Made by a program: the position numbers and the translations under genes. DNA of 64,000 bases from Gnomoniopsis sp. IMI 355080. Its lineage: Eukaryota; Ascomycota; Sordariomycetes; Diaporthales; Gnomoniaceae. The first letter of the stretch is position 1; each line of letters starts with the position of its first letter. Location: the NCBI GenBank assembly GCA_027946555.1, contig JAPEVC010000105.1, positions 1 to 64,000 on the forward strand, read 5' to 3'. Below, piece by piece: positions 45,929 to 58,206 of this stretch. The notes beneath the pieces were generated by a model that ran no database searches, was not told the origin of the DNA, and was given only the letters and a program-made list of their open reading frames with translations.

Positions 45929-48007
45929 TCAGGTACTTCCGCATATATCGTAAAGGCCTCTCACGAACTGTGCGCTAAGCTTGAAAAGGCCCTGATTCAA
46001 ATCATCAGTACTTTTCCATCGTTTTGTTTCCTGTAAAAGGCGAGCATCTAGTTTCAGGACGGCCGACATGTGCAACAAGTCGGCTTGGAGCCTCGACGGG
46101 GCCTCCGTCTGAAGGGCACGGTCCACCATCTGGGCATCCTTGCTTGCACGAACAACAACCGTGGGAGGCTCGTGCTCCGGAAGACGTGCGACTGAGGCGG
46201 CTGCAGTCTCCATCTGGGTTTCATTGTTTGCTGTGCAAGCATGGTCACCAGCAGCATGGTCACGGCCCACTTGCCGCGTTGCGCGCTTCATCGGCTGATT
46301 GGCCTTGCGCCTTTTCCCGCTGGGCTGTTGGACAGCGCTACCAGCCGGTGATCGCTTGTGGCCAATCTGTTCTTCCTGACACTGGTCGCGTTCGCGCATA
46401 GTTGAGTCATCATCAATGCTCAAGTCAAGCTCTGAACGATCTCGAGTAGCCGTACCTGTGACGGCGAATATCTCTGGCGGGGCCGCTTCTAGTCCATCCA
46501 TTGACGGTCGAGATAGTGTATGAGAAGCTGTAGGCACACACACAGTCTGGCTTGACGTACTCGAGAGCCAATCAAGACCCAATTGGTCTGGTGGAATTCC
46601 AGCTACCCTTACTTCGCGTGATGTTATGGACATGTCGCGACGTCTTCGTGTTGCATCGTCAGGCACATTACCTTGCGGTTCAGCGGCATCGGCACCCATA
46701 CTGTCGGCTGCGATGGTGCGTGGAGTCGGTATGCTGCCAGGCGCTCTGCTTTGTGACAGGCGAGAGGTAGCATCTCGATTTAGGTTCAAGTTGGCCGGCG
46801 GAAGGTATTGACCACTGGGTGAATGTGTCTCTTGGGATGACTCGGGGCTGGCGGCGCCGCGTGAGTAGTCGCGGAATTTATGAGGTGATAGTCGACCGGG
46901 CCTTGCGTCTGAAGCGGCGGACAGGGAAACATAGAGAGCACTATCGAACGGTTGACTGTAGCGTGGTGGAAGCCTGGCTCCCCTCAGAGCCTCAGACATA
47001 GTTCTGGTAGGCAAACTACCAAATCTTGGCATTTGCAGACCGCGGAGCCCTTTGTCATCATTTATGTATGTGCCCGCGGATGGCAGAGCCATGGCAGACC
47101 GATCAGCCTCTGAAAGTGCGAATACGTTCCGACGAAGGTCCGACTGTCGGCGCCGGGCAAGGACGCCATGGGCAACTGATTTCAATGGTCCATGGCTCTG
47201 ACGTCGGCTTGTAGGTCTTTGAAGGTATTGGGGCGCGGGTACTTGTCCATCGAAATTCAGAAGTTGACTCTGCGGCTGTCCGCTCCGCTGTGGTGCAGCC
47301 AGCTGTCCGTTACGACTGTGCGGCCGACTCGCAAATTTCTCCTGGAGATGAGACGCCCATGGCTGCGCAGGAGGTGGCATCGGAGTTTTGACAACTGGAA
47401 GCTTGGTTTGCTCGCGGATAGCAGGGGCGGAGGTACGAAAGCCAATAGTGGTTGCAGGACGGCCATCCCGATGGATCAGCTCTGCCTGCTTTGATAGCCA
47501 TGAAATCGCTGTATGAAAGTCTTGAGCTTTATTGAAGGAAATCCGGATGGTCTTGAGGCCATCATCGGTATCCTGGGATGCGGCAGGAGAGTCCAGTGGA
47601 AGAGGAAGCCTCATGCTAATATGCTTCGACACAGCGAAACTTGAGAAGATGTGAATCAGGTGGTAGGAGAGATGCTGCTTGAGCAGGGTGAGATCCCAGC
47701 ACGCCTTGGACAACGTCAGCGGATAGTGGCACTAGGGCAAGGGAAGAGCAGGAAGACTGACCATCAGTCTGCCGTCGATATAGATGTCCATGAGTTGGTG
47801 ACAGATTTTAGGAATCGCTGTTTGATGTTCCTGAGTGCGGAGGCAGAGAGTGGCTTCTCTGGCGATCGGCTCATCATCACCATCAACACTTACTCGAGCC
47901 AGGCGCATGCGGAAGCTATTGCTGCCCTTCCGGGTTTCCATTGCGGCCGATTGCTTCGAGATGTTCAAGTATACAGTTGAAGAACATAGGGAGTAGCTGA
48001 CAAACAA
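45929..48007 (-). CDS. Large disordered protein with N-terminal beta domain, Rec114-like layout (tentative)
   Basis: Two exons, 47762-48007 and 45929-47704, give 673 residues. The intron starts GTCAGT and ends CCAAG, phase 0. The first 170 residues look like a folded beta-rich module (FRMRLARVSVDGDDEP, MDIYIDGRLMACWDLTL, TIRISFNKAQDFHTAISWLS). It resembles a PH-type fold in which a final helix FHTAISWLSKQAELI closes the domain. About 430 disordered residues follow, with KRRKANQPMKRATR as a likely nuclear signal. A C-terminal helix pair ends the protein (LLHMSAVLKLDARLLQ, GLFKLSAQFVRGLYDI). This order, PH-like domain, long linker and C-terminal partner-binding helix, matches fungal Rec114 of the meiotic double-strand-break machinery. 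I make the link on layout only. Confidence 0.6.
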
Positions 48008-49079
48008 ATCCTCATCAAAGTCGGAAGGTAAAGACCGTGGACAGCCTCAAGAAACGGGGCGTGTTTAATTGAGATTGTGCAGGAAGTATTCGAGATGAGT
48101 GATGCTGACGAGAAGTCCGTACATGCAACAAGACAGCAAGATGAGAGAAGGAGAGATGGGGAAATTGCCCAGGGCAACAAGGCTTCAGACTTCAGTGCTT
48201 GTGTGCCAGAGCAAAGACCAGATTGGCAGCTTTGTGCTTTTCATCTGTGAAAAGAGATGCGCTTGCAGAGACCACTGTGACAAGGTGCCATAGAAAAGAA
48301 GAGGCAGAGTATCAACTAGTGCCTATGAGACGACAGTAGAGTTGAAATCCCCAAGAAGGAATGGATAGTTGAAGCAGTAGACGAAAGAGAAATTCAGCAC
48401 TTCATGCGCAATGAACCTTAAGGCAGTCATACTTCCTGCTCTCTTTAAGGACACAATGCAAACTCGGAAGGTGCAGCACTACTGCAGCAGCTAGCTTGGG
48501 GTGACTGCCCATCCTTCCTCCCGGACATGACTTTTCAATGATCTGGGTACACCACATTAGCCTCTAAGATAGATAGATATTGTGCACTGTATGAAAGAGA
48601 CATACTGGGGAATTTAAGAAAAAAATCCAGAATTACAGAATTGCTGATTTAAAGGAAAGTTTTTAATATTCAGGGTCTCAAGAGGTCAGACTCCTCCCTG
48701 ACTGCAATGACTGCAAGTTAGGTTGTTGTCGAAGCAAGGATGGCACGGACCAGCGTCCTTACCAATATGGACTAGCGCCCACCCCAGCAGTCGCAAAGCT
48801 GCAGTTCACGTCAACCTCGACTTTCAGCGCGCGTCGCAAAAGTGTCTGCCTCTTTCCTTCCACATTCACCACCGCGCCAGGCATCAGTTGTCATCCACCC
48901 CTCCAACTCCTCAGATCTTGGGAGGCACAGACTGGCATTGGGGATTGATGTGGATGCATTGTCAGTCCTCTTTTCCATTGGGACTTGTCCGTCGAGATTG
49001 AGTGCAGCACTCCTGCCTTTTGCCTTCCTGTCCTCCCTCCTGCGGCGTGATTGCATCGGCAATCTCAACGACGATTGCA
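48008..49079. other. Divergent promoter region
   Basis: Lies between the minus-strand disordered protein and the plus-strand ARID gene. Low-value short frames only. Confidence 0.4.
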
Positions 49080-52000
49080 ATGGCTCCACCAAAGGCACCC
49101 TGGCATACAATTGATCGCACTGATGAATGGCAGAAATTCATCCAAGAGCTGACCGAGTTCCACCAAGAGCGTGGTACCAAGCTCGACCCCGAGCCCAAGG
49201 TCCAACAAGTGCCCGTTGACCTCCTCAAACTCTACAAATACGTCCTTGACAAGGGCGGCTACGACGTTCTCGCCGTCGAGAAGAACATTTGGCTTAGTGT
49301 GGCCCAAGAACTCGGCATTGGCTCCAAGACTGGCGTGGCTTTCAACCTCAAGACTGCCTACTACAAGAACCTCGCTGCCTACGAGATCCAGACCCACTGG
49401 AAGGAGACCCCTCCTCCACCTGACATTCTCGAGAAGACTTCGGCTGCCGGTGGAAACCTGCGATCGCGAACTCTAGAAAACTTCCGTCACAAACTTGGCT
49501 CTGTCAAGGGCGATTCTCCTATGCCCTCCGGCGACGACGGCACACCCGCTCGCGACACAAAGCCCGACGACGAAACTCCAAGTTCCAGTCGCGCTGCTCG
49601 CGGTCTGAGGTCGGCTCCGCCACAGAGGGTCATCTTCCAACCAGATACTGCCCCAAGCCGTCCATCCAGTCATCGTCACGCATCGGGTCACCAGCACTCC
49701 AACACATCAAACATGCATCCCCACGACCACTCCCAGAATAACACGCCCTCGAAGCCCGACCCCCATGCGCACTCGCACAGCAACGGGTACACCCAGCCTC
49801 ATGCCTTGAACCGAACTTCCTCTCAACAGATGAATTACTCGTCTCCGGGTCAGGCATCCCAGCCGCATATCTCGCGCGGTGGCGCCTCTGCGAGTTTCAC
49901 CCCACAGAACTTTGATCACCACTCCTCCACCGTTACGGCATACCAACCTCCTGCTGTTCAGCCTCTGGCGCTACGTCCTGTTGAGACTCCTGCCAACGCC
50001 CCTGCCAAGTTCGCAAAGAGACACCCTGTTGCACCTCCAGCTGCACCCCGCCAAGCGCCACTACCTGGCAGTGAGTTCCCACTGCGCAGCTGCACCCATT
50101 CCTTCCTACTGACCATCTGCGTGAACAGGTTTGAACATCCAGCCCTCTCCTTTCGACGGACCTAACATCTACGCGCGATGCCTATACGCCCTCCGTTCCA
50201 CCATTCCTGCCGAAGAAGCTTTTGCCGTTCATCACCTTATGAAGATATCGTACGAGCGAGGGGATCGGTACAAGTTTGATGGTTTTCCTGGCTTGGCAGA
50301 GGGTCTCGTTGACATCGCAGTTCGTGTCGGCGAGCTCTTCTATGATGTCAAGTGGACTATATCCTACAACCCTGAGGCAGACGGCGAGGATCCAGCGGAG
50401 CTAGATGGTGTTAACGGCACCCCCGATATCCTAGAGCGCATTGCACAGCTCAAGTCTCTGCCCCTGCATGATCACGTTCAACCCGCAGAATTCTCTCAGA
50501 AGATGGTCTTGGTTACGGAGGCTGCCATGACTTTCCGCAACATGGTTATGTTGCCCGAAAACTCGAACACCATGGCTGATTTTCCACCCTTGAAGGACCT
50601 GCTGTGCATCATGCTCAACTTGCCAGCCAGTGAGATCACCGTCGAGCTAAAGCACATCGCACTCGATATCGCAGAACAGCTCACTCCAAATCTGGTTCTC
50701 GATTCCGGGGATCCCCTCTATCGAAGCCTGCTTACTCAGTTGAAGTCGGTCGACCGTGGTACGATCCTGACCGCTCTTCGTGCTCTTACCCGGGCATCGA
50801 TGAATCTTTCCGAGTCCAACAAGCTGGCGGGTATCCAACTGGATATCCTGGAGAGGATCATCGACTGGCTGATGCTGCACGATGATGAGATGCTAGATGC
50901 CTGTTTGGACTTTCTCTATCAGTACACCGCTGTCGTGGCCAACCTCGAGAACCTGCTCGCTTTCAGGTCAACTAGCCCTGAGAAGATCGAGAGCCTCGTC
51001 AGGCACCTGTCCCGTCTCCTTTCGCATGGTGCTCGGCGTGTGACCTACGTACAGACCATCAAGCCAGAGATCAAGATTCCATACAGCGAGGAGGTTGCGT
51101 CTCTTCCTCAGGACCTGCAGGAGCGTTTCTTGGCTGTTGAAGAACCAGAGAGATGTTACATGTGGCTCAAGTCTTTGTTCGAAGAAGACGCGGATGCTTC
51201 CATTACCCAAATCGCCATCTGGACTGCATACCAGTCCTCGTTCAGCAGTAGACTGGCACAGATGGGCAAAGCCATGATATCTCCTGCCGACTTCATCAGG
51301 AATGTCAATCATGTCTGGACCACGGCTGGCGCACAGATCATTCGGGGACCCAAGGGAGAAAATCAAAAGTTCATTATCAAGGGAATTCGAGCCAGATCCC
51401 GACCAGTCGATCCCGAAATCGAGGGCGGCGAGTACTTCCGCTGCTTGTGGTCCCTACCAGGTCCAAAGTACCAAAAGTGCAATCTCTTCTTTGCCAATGC
51501 GGAGAAGATGTACTACCACATCCTCGATGTCCACTTACACGAGAAGCCTGGCGATGACGGTCGCTTCGCAAACAAGGAGGTTGAGACCAGGTGCTTCTGG
51601 GCAGGCTGCAACAAATTTCCCGAGCCTACCAAGCTGCCACTAGCCCACTTGATGGCCCATGTGAAGACACACCTTCTTGCCGTCCAGCAGCTCTTTGAGC
51701 CCGTCAAGCAGCCTGCCTCGGCCGCGACTCACGACAGTGAGACCTCCGTCGACGGTAGCGGGCCAAGTCCACCCACGCCGGTTGCCAAGCGCGCCAAACG
51801 TTCCTACACGATTCCAGCTAAGACCTTTACGATCACGAACGAGGAGACGCTGACCACCCGCGACGATCGCAACCCAAACATCGTGCAGCCGGCAGGAATT
51901 CCTCTCAGTGCTGTGCTGGTTTTGCGCAACATCGCGCGTAACGTCGTCAAGACCCAGGCCCAGGATGACCTGCTCAAGGAGCAGGAGAAGGAGGGCGTGG

Positions 52001-52131
52001 AGGAGAAGGCCAGGGGTTGGAACGAGAGGCTATTCCGCACGGTGTTGCCACGTCTGCATGAGATCATGACGGTCAATCGTGCACTGGCACCGAATGTGGC
52101 TAGTCTACTGGAGCTGATTCAGGAGCAATGA
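49080..52131 (+). CDS. RSC9: ARID-domain chromatin-remodelling subunit, Rsc9-like
   Basis: Two exons, 49080-50070 and 50129-52131, give 997 residues; the intron has a GTGAGT donor and AACAG acceptor. The ARID domain spans about residues 15-115 (EWQKFIQELTEFHQERGTKL, VDLLKLYKYVLDKGGYD, NIWLSVAQELGIG, LKTAYYKNLAAYE). A 220-residue disordered stretch rich in histidine, serine and proline follows. Then comes a long helical repeat region (IYARCLYALRSTIPAEEAFA onward). A C-terminal zinc-finger-like segment has two cysteine/histidine clusters, FRCLWSLPGPKYQKCNLFF with YYHILDVHLH, and CFWAGCNKF with HLMAHVKTH. The combination is that of the RSC/SWI-SNF subunit Rsc9, a nuclear, ATP-dependent nucleosome remodelling factor. 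Nothing is missing or broken. Confidence 0.92.
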
Positions 52132-54885
52132 AATCTGGCTCTCCAGGCAAGTGGCTCTCAGCCTAGAAATTCTACGCATTCGGGACTTTTTTGGTCGAGT
52201 TGGGTTCGCATCAAGAGATTTCCTTTCTTATGCTGATGGACGAGACTAAGCTTCAGTCGGGTTGGTCATGGTTAATACCCTATATCGGCGTTGAGGGGAC
52301 GGATGGACTCTGGATTGGCGGGCGTCTTGATTTCGACATGCAGCAGCACTAAGGATTGTACTTTACGATTGGTGGACTTTCTACCTGGGTATGGAAGACA
52401 TCCAATTCATGTTTGCTGCGTTTGTGTCCTCGGGTTCTCCGAGGTGGCTTCTAAATAGAAGGCTTATTGCCGCTATTGCATTAATGACTACTGTTGGCCT
52501 CAAAATACCACGCGGTGATGACAATGTTTGCAGTGGCAAGAAGATGGCTAGGGACGTCTTCCCTCGATGCCCTTTGACCACCAGTGTTCTCGATTACTAC
52601 AGTACAATGCGCTCAAGTCAATCCAACCGCCGGGTGCGGCGTATATCTTGCAGAACAGGAAACACAATTAGAAAGTGATTTTTTAGCTCGCCATACATGA
52701 AATTAACGTTTTCGAGTCGGTACATGTACTACATATACTGTTGGGAACAAGTCTCTGAATCCAAGGGAATGTCGGCCCATGTCGTCAGAATAGAGTTGAG
52801 GCTCAACGGGCCCGGTGGCGGTCGGTCACACCCGCGCCGCGCAGGAACGATGCAACGCTATTTGCGTATGAAGCTAGAGGACAGATTTTAGTCTACGAAG
52901 AATGATTGGGAGTACCTGCTGCATTATGATCATTGTTCTTTATCGTGCTCGGATGCATTGGCAAGAATGTATATGGGGTCTCAAGAGGCATACATTTACG
53001 TCGGGAAATCCGCATATTGGGTATGGCCGCCTGTCCCAGTTCTTGAACTTCCCAGGTTCGCATCGCGACGGAATATCGGCAATTTAGCAACGTCACTGAA
53101 TTGGATCTGGGCGAATGCGATTGGCGGCTGACCAAGGCGTTTTCGGTGTCTCTCTCGATTAGTTGGTGATCGGATCATGGCTGGGTGCCAAATCGAACCA
53201 TCAGGACAGCGGCTGACCGTTCGCGCCTTGTGTGGCGGCGCCGCGCGTGTCAGATTTGGTGGTGTGCTAATTCCCGAGGCCGTGAGGATGCCGTTCCGGT
53301 CCGCACGGCTTGCCGGAGTGGGGAGAGAGAGAGGGGGAGGGTAAGAGGCTGGGGACCGAGGCGCCTTTTGGAAGATTGTGTCGGTGGCCGGCTCCCGGAG
53401 TTCGACGCCCTCCCGTGGTCCATTAGGTTGGAGGAAAGGGTCCGGAGGGGGGGGGGGATGAAATGAGGCGCGTGCAATGGACTTTGGACCCGATCCGTGA
53501 AAATGTGTTGGATGCTTGACAATGTGCGGTTGCGAATCCGATGATGGGGACCGAAACCAAGGCTTTGAGAAAGAATTTTGAGATTATCAGTTGCATCGAA
53601 TGCTGAACAGCTCGACTTCAACTTGGAAAGCTGGCTGCATGTCTTCAGTATAAGGAAGACCAGCTACAGAGACGGGAGAAGAGGTAAAGAACTGGTGTCT
53701 GGTCAGAATTTTGTTCTCCAATTACCAGCCCAGGCATGTAGGAGTAAGGAGCCTACCTCAATTGAAATTCAGCCAATTCGACTCCACGATATGTTGAGCA
53801 GCGTGAAGACGCATCACTCTCAGCTGGGGCTGATCTCTGTGCACATATTAATCAAGGCTGTGTCTCTCCAGTTCCGGAATCGCCACTGAACTGAGATACC
53901 GCAAGAGATAGACCGTTCAGGTTCAAGCAGGTGTAATTCGATAGATTGCTAACTTTCTACTTGAGCAGTGTCAGAGTGCGCGGCCGCACGACGCTACAGT
54001 ATCAGGTGGATATACTGGTGGTTGTGCGTGAGATTCTTTCATGTTTTGTGTGTATCGCCGCACAACGCATCCGATAATTATCAATCCGAGTTACCTAGGT
54101 AGAAGTTCCTGTTACTGCCGCGGTGCCTGCTCATGTGAATAGTGATGTGTCCTGATGCGAGAGCAGCAACAACTTCTAATCCAGGTCCATATACTGAATT
54201 TGACATGAGGTGGGATCCCCATGCCAAGCGCCACATATCAAGAGTATCAATGACTTCTCATACATGGTGGTGCAATTGGGACTGCGGAAGGGAACTTGAG
54301 TCGTTGAAGAAATGTTTGTAGATGGGTATTAATCAGAGACAGCCAAAGACAAAGGGTGCAGAGTATTGTGAAACACCTCAGTTCACAAGGGCGGGAACAT
54401 CTCGCCCAAAGCTGTGTAGTTGATATCATAGTAGTAGCACAGCAAACGAGTTTTGCATCTTTGTGGCACAGCTTTCCGGCTCTTCATCAAGATTGTTTCC
54501 TCTAGCTGTCAATTGATAAGGCTGGTAATACAATATACTTCAGCGGGGCTAAATGCCTAGCAATAGACCAGTTAACAGACTGACTCAAGCAGAAAGTAAA
54601 ATGCATCGGCCTAATGAAAAGAATTCTACGATGCCAAAAAATAATCATGAGATAATAAGGACATGGACTCTTGAATTTTCCGTTGCCGGTTCCTTGGCCC
54701 GTCCCCGTTCATGCGCCGGTCCGTTGCCGGACTCCGCTCCGGTTCGGTCCGTCGTTGTCAGGCCACCTGTGTGCTTCGATCGCACCCAAGCAAAGGAGCA
54801 TATGGTGCCGAAATTATACCCAACTGCTAGTATACGTCAACGAAACTAACAGCAAACTCTATTTTTCCTGGCCCAAACTCACAGC
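52132..54885. other. Long intergenic interval
   Basis: 2.75 kb with no supported gene. It contains purine-rich runs near 53320-53342 and 53444-53457 (a 10-12 G run), a purine/AT-rich middle and TACCTAGGTA at 54092-54101. Frames are short and lack splice-joinable partners. Confidence 0.45.
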
Positions 54886-56372
54886 ATGACGGTGGTCGCG
54901 CCACGTGCTGGCTTCCAGCCTGACAGCACCATTCAGGCGTGCTCGGCGGCAGTCGACGACGCTTCGGAAGAGCTACGCCGCTTGAATTTGGAGGTGAACA
55001 TCGTGTCCAGTCTACAACCCTATTTGCTACAGTCTGCTGAGACTCTTTACTGCAGATCTACAATAACCCTGAGATTTTGTTTCAGGAGACTAAGGCGTGC
55101 AAGCTTCTGTCCGACTGGTTCGAGGGCCGGGGGTGGACAGTCAAGCGAGGAGTTTACGGCATCGAAACAGCCTTTGAGGCTCGCTTTACCGTCGTGGACG
55201 ACGCCCCCGGGCGCACGATATGTTTCAACGCGGAATATGATGCGCTCCCTGGCGCCGGACATGCCTGTGGCCACAACTTAATCGCGACGTCTACTCTCGC
55301 GTCTGCTGTGGGTGTAGAGGCGGTGATGAGGGCACAGAACCTGCCCGGAACACTCGTGGTGATGGGCACACCTGCGGAGGAGTCTGGAGGTGGGAAGTGG
55401 ATCATGGCCAACAACGGTGCATGGCAAGGCTTCGATGCATGTGTGATGACCCACGGTTGGGACAAGGTCAGCTCGCCGTTACCAAATACTCTGGCAAGCT
55501 GGAAAATGAGAGCGACTTTCCATGGGAAAAGTGCACATGCTTCCGCGGCGCCGTGGACCGGGAAGAATGCCTGTGATGCAATCGTGCAGGCCTACAATGG
55601 CATTGCCCTGCTCCGACAACAGATTCGAAGGGACGAGAGTGTTCAGGGTGTTATACTTGAGGCCGGAAAAGCGGCAAATCTCATCCCTGACTACTCAGAG
55701 GGCCTCTTTTCTGTGCGCGCTCCAAAAGTGAAAGAGTTGAATGAACTGAAGGCTAGAGTACACTCGATCTTCGAAGCCGCGGCACAAGCAACAGGTTGCA
55801 AAGTCGAGATCGAATGGTAAGTCACTCATGTATGCACAACGTGCTTCGGAAGATCATTGCTGATGGTGGAGAAAACCGCAAGGACCTCTCTCTATGAGGA
55901 CATTGTCACAAACGAGACGCTCGCGGAGCAATACCGGCAGTACATGATCCAATACTTGGGAATGACACCAAAAACAATGCTCTCAACAGCGGAAGCAAGC
56001 GTTGCGTATCCAAAAGTCGGCAGCTCGTAAGTATGGCCCTGCGCTAGTTATGCGCACATCCCCGAGCGTCACTTGTCTCTGCAATACCCATCGTTATTCC
56101 CGTGGGTTAACACAAATTTGGCCAGTGACTTTGGAAGCTGCAGCTACATCTGCCCCGGCATTCAAGCAGTCTTCGATATAGGAGCCAAGGATGCGCCGCA
56201 TTCGGTTCTCTTTCGCGAAGCTGCAGGAACCGAGTCCGCTCATGCCGAAGCCTTGAGAGCAGGCAAGGCCAATGCTCTGATTGGCTTGGATGTTCTGACG
56301 AACGATGGTTTTGCAGCCAAGATGAAGCAAGAATTCAAGGAAGCGATGCAAAAAGCAGGGCGTGACTCGTGA
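54886..56372 (+). CDS. M20-family peptidase/amidohydrolase (PM20D2-like)
   Basis: Four exons (54886-54993, 55056-55816, 55883-56026, 56126-56372) give 419 residues. Metal-site motifs: FNAEYDALPGAGHACGHNLI, GTPAEESGGGK (the two glutamates activate water and bind metal), MTHGWD, and the lid domain histidine in FHGKSAHASAAPWTGKNACD. The last exon opens with a conserved SSDFGSCSYICPGIQAVFDI stretch and ends AGRDS. Enzymes of this branch hydrolyse amide or dipeptide-like bonds in the cytosol, for example beta-alanyl dipeptides in animals or N-acyl amino acids in microbes. The substrate here is unknown. There is no signal peptide. All junctions are in phase; the intron 2 acceptor CGCAAG is the weakest site. 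Confidence 0.9.
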
Positions 56373-57445
56373 AGAGGAGGTGAAAACTGATGTAGAAAAA
56401 TAGTTTGGCATCGCGCTCCTCGGACTCGTTTTGTTCAAGTCTCCTAGCATAAACCTTACAACAAGAAATGACAGGTACAGTGGAATCCATTAGGCATGGT
56501 TTCACAGATCTCTCTCCACCAGTCACCAAATGACCTCATGTTATTCTCCGGGGACCCTGCGCTGTCGCATCGATGGTCGCATAGAGGGCCCCCGAGTAGT
56601 GGGGCAGAAAACCAAACGTACATGATACCCGCCTGAGAGGACACACCGCCCAGATTCTTCATGAAGCGGGGGGAGAACAGGTGGAAAAGTCTGGCGAAAG
56701 GTTTTACAAGACTCAAGAGGACTGTATACGAGGTTGATCTACACTTGCACATGGTTCACGACCTTGAGTGTATAGTACGATGTCCAACTCAGCTGTACGC
56801 ATCACCATGTTCGTAAAGTAGCCAGACTGGTCTCAGGTCAGCCGTGGCACTTATCTGTGGCGCAACAGCAAATACTAGTTCCATACCCAATGGGCTAAGC
56901 GACAATCGTCGTGGCTGGTATCGAACGAGGTATGTCTAGAAAGCTATATGAAAGACGTCTGTGGCACAAGCCAGTCTCTGTCAATTTTACGTGGTACAGT
57001 GGGAGGACAAAAATACCGAGTTTTCGTGTTTTCCTATACTAACAGCCATTTTTAGCTATCTATATCTCCACCTTCTACGAACTTAAGAATCTCATGAAAT
57101 CTACGGTATACAGAAATGCTATAAGGATAAGCATAGAAATTCTGGAGTAGGTCGTAACGAGTCAGACGCTAAAATTTAACGACCTTTAAATTCAATTAAA
57201 GCGGTGCACTCACTGTAGTTCAAGAAATTACGTGATTTTCGAAGTAGCTATTACCTTTAACTTAAATATATTTCTATAAATGATTAATTTAATATCGAGC
57301 CCTATAAGTGTATTATAATTTCAGAATTATATTATTCAGTACGTAGATTATAAAGTTGTGGCGGTTTGAATGTATTGAATTTAGTGGGTTTTAGAGATGG
57401 GAAATTCAGAAAACTCCTTATTTTTGTCGGCTCACTGTAGCTTGG
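56373..57445. other. Intergenic with an inserted inverted-repeat element
   Basis: 3' side of the M20 gene, then a short inverted-repeat mobile element at 56997-57437 (listed separately). No gene is supported. Confidence 0.5.
56997..57437. mobile_element. Short inverted-repeat element, Tc1/mariner-like MITE
   Basis: The left end reads CAGTGGGAGGACAAAAATAC. The right end on the reverse strand reads CAGTGAGCCGACAAAAATAA. Over 29 positions the ends match except for five. Both ends are flanked by TA (56995-56996 and 57438-57439), the target duplication of Tc1/mariner-type transposons, whose ends often begin CAGTG. The 441-bp interior is strongly AT-rich and has no coding capacity, so this is a non-autonomous or decayed copy. 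It stops 8 bp from the stop codon side of the next gene model. Confidence 0.75.
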
Positions 57446-58062
57446 TCAAGTTGCTTGTGAAGATTCTTCTGGGATGGGAAGCGCCGGTACGGTCACCGGA
57501 ATGCCGATTCCGGTCCCAAGATACGGGATCGTGACGCTGTCACAAGTTGCTTCTTCAGATGAACCCTTCCGACGTTGGCATAATTTACTTTTTTGAGCAG
57601 GGCCTAGATCTATCAGCATGGTTTGACATTTCGGCCGGAATTGGTTGGGATTGCGGGAGAAAAGCAACGCGTCAAAAGCACATTGACAATCTATAATGAT
57701 TATGGCGGGAAGACCATAATCACTTGCAGGTGTGATCTTCACATTTTCGCGTAACACTACATAGAAAAAGGACGCCTCAGCAGCGTCTAAATCGATTTGA
57801 CAGAATGATACGATTAGACTCACCCCTTCTGGTAAGCGGCAAGATCTTCAAAGGAATCTTCCGAACGATGCTCATCAAAAGCATGTAGGCGACGATCGCC
57901 AACAATTACCTTGTGTACTCGGACCTGACTCGAATCGAAGACATGCCCCGTGAAGAAGACAGTATTCCAAAGTATTTCGGCACTAAGGTAATACATTACT
58001 ACTTGCAAGATTCCATCGCTGTGATCGATCACTTTTCGCAACGCTTCTCTATTCAACCGCAT
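57446..58062 (-). CDS. Unrecognised protein, two-exon model (171 aa)
   Basis: Exons 57824-58062 and 57446-57722 join in phase: the donor is GTGAGT, the acceptor CTGCAAG, and a glycine codon is split. The product begins MRLNREALRKVIDHSDGILQ. It has a mid segment VRVHKVIVGDRRLHAFDEHR, then DYGLPAIIIIDCQCAFDALL across the junction, and ends in a proline-rich tail (VTVPALPIPEESSQAT). No family is recognised. The stop lies 8 bp from the inverted-repeat element, and the ATG is only about 100-145 bp from the divergent CFEM receptor start, so promoter space is very short. It may be a real small gene, a truncated one, or chance frames. Confidence 0.35.
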
Positions 58063-58206
58063 CTATGCTTGCCTATCACTATTCTCACGATTCGAAGGGC
58101 AAAAACTTTGCAGTGAGACAATGCTAGACTCGAGAAGTGTGAATCTGACTGAGGTTCCAACATGTGGTGTAAGTGGCCTGGAACATCACAACTTCAAACA
58201 TCTTCA

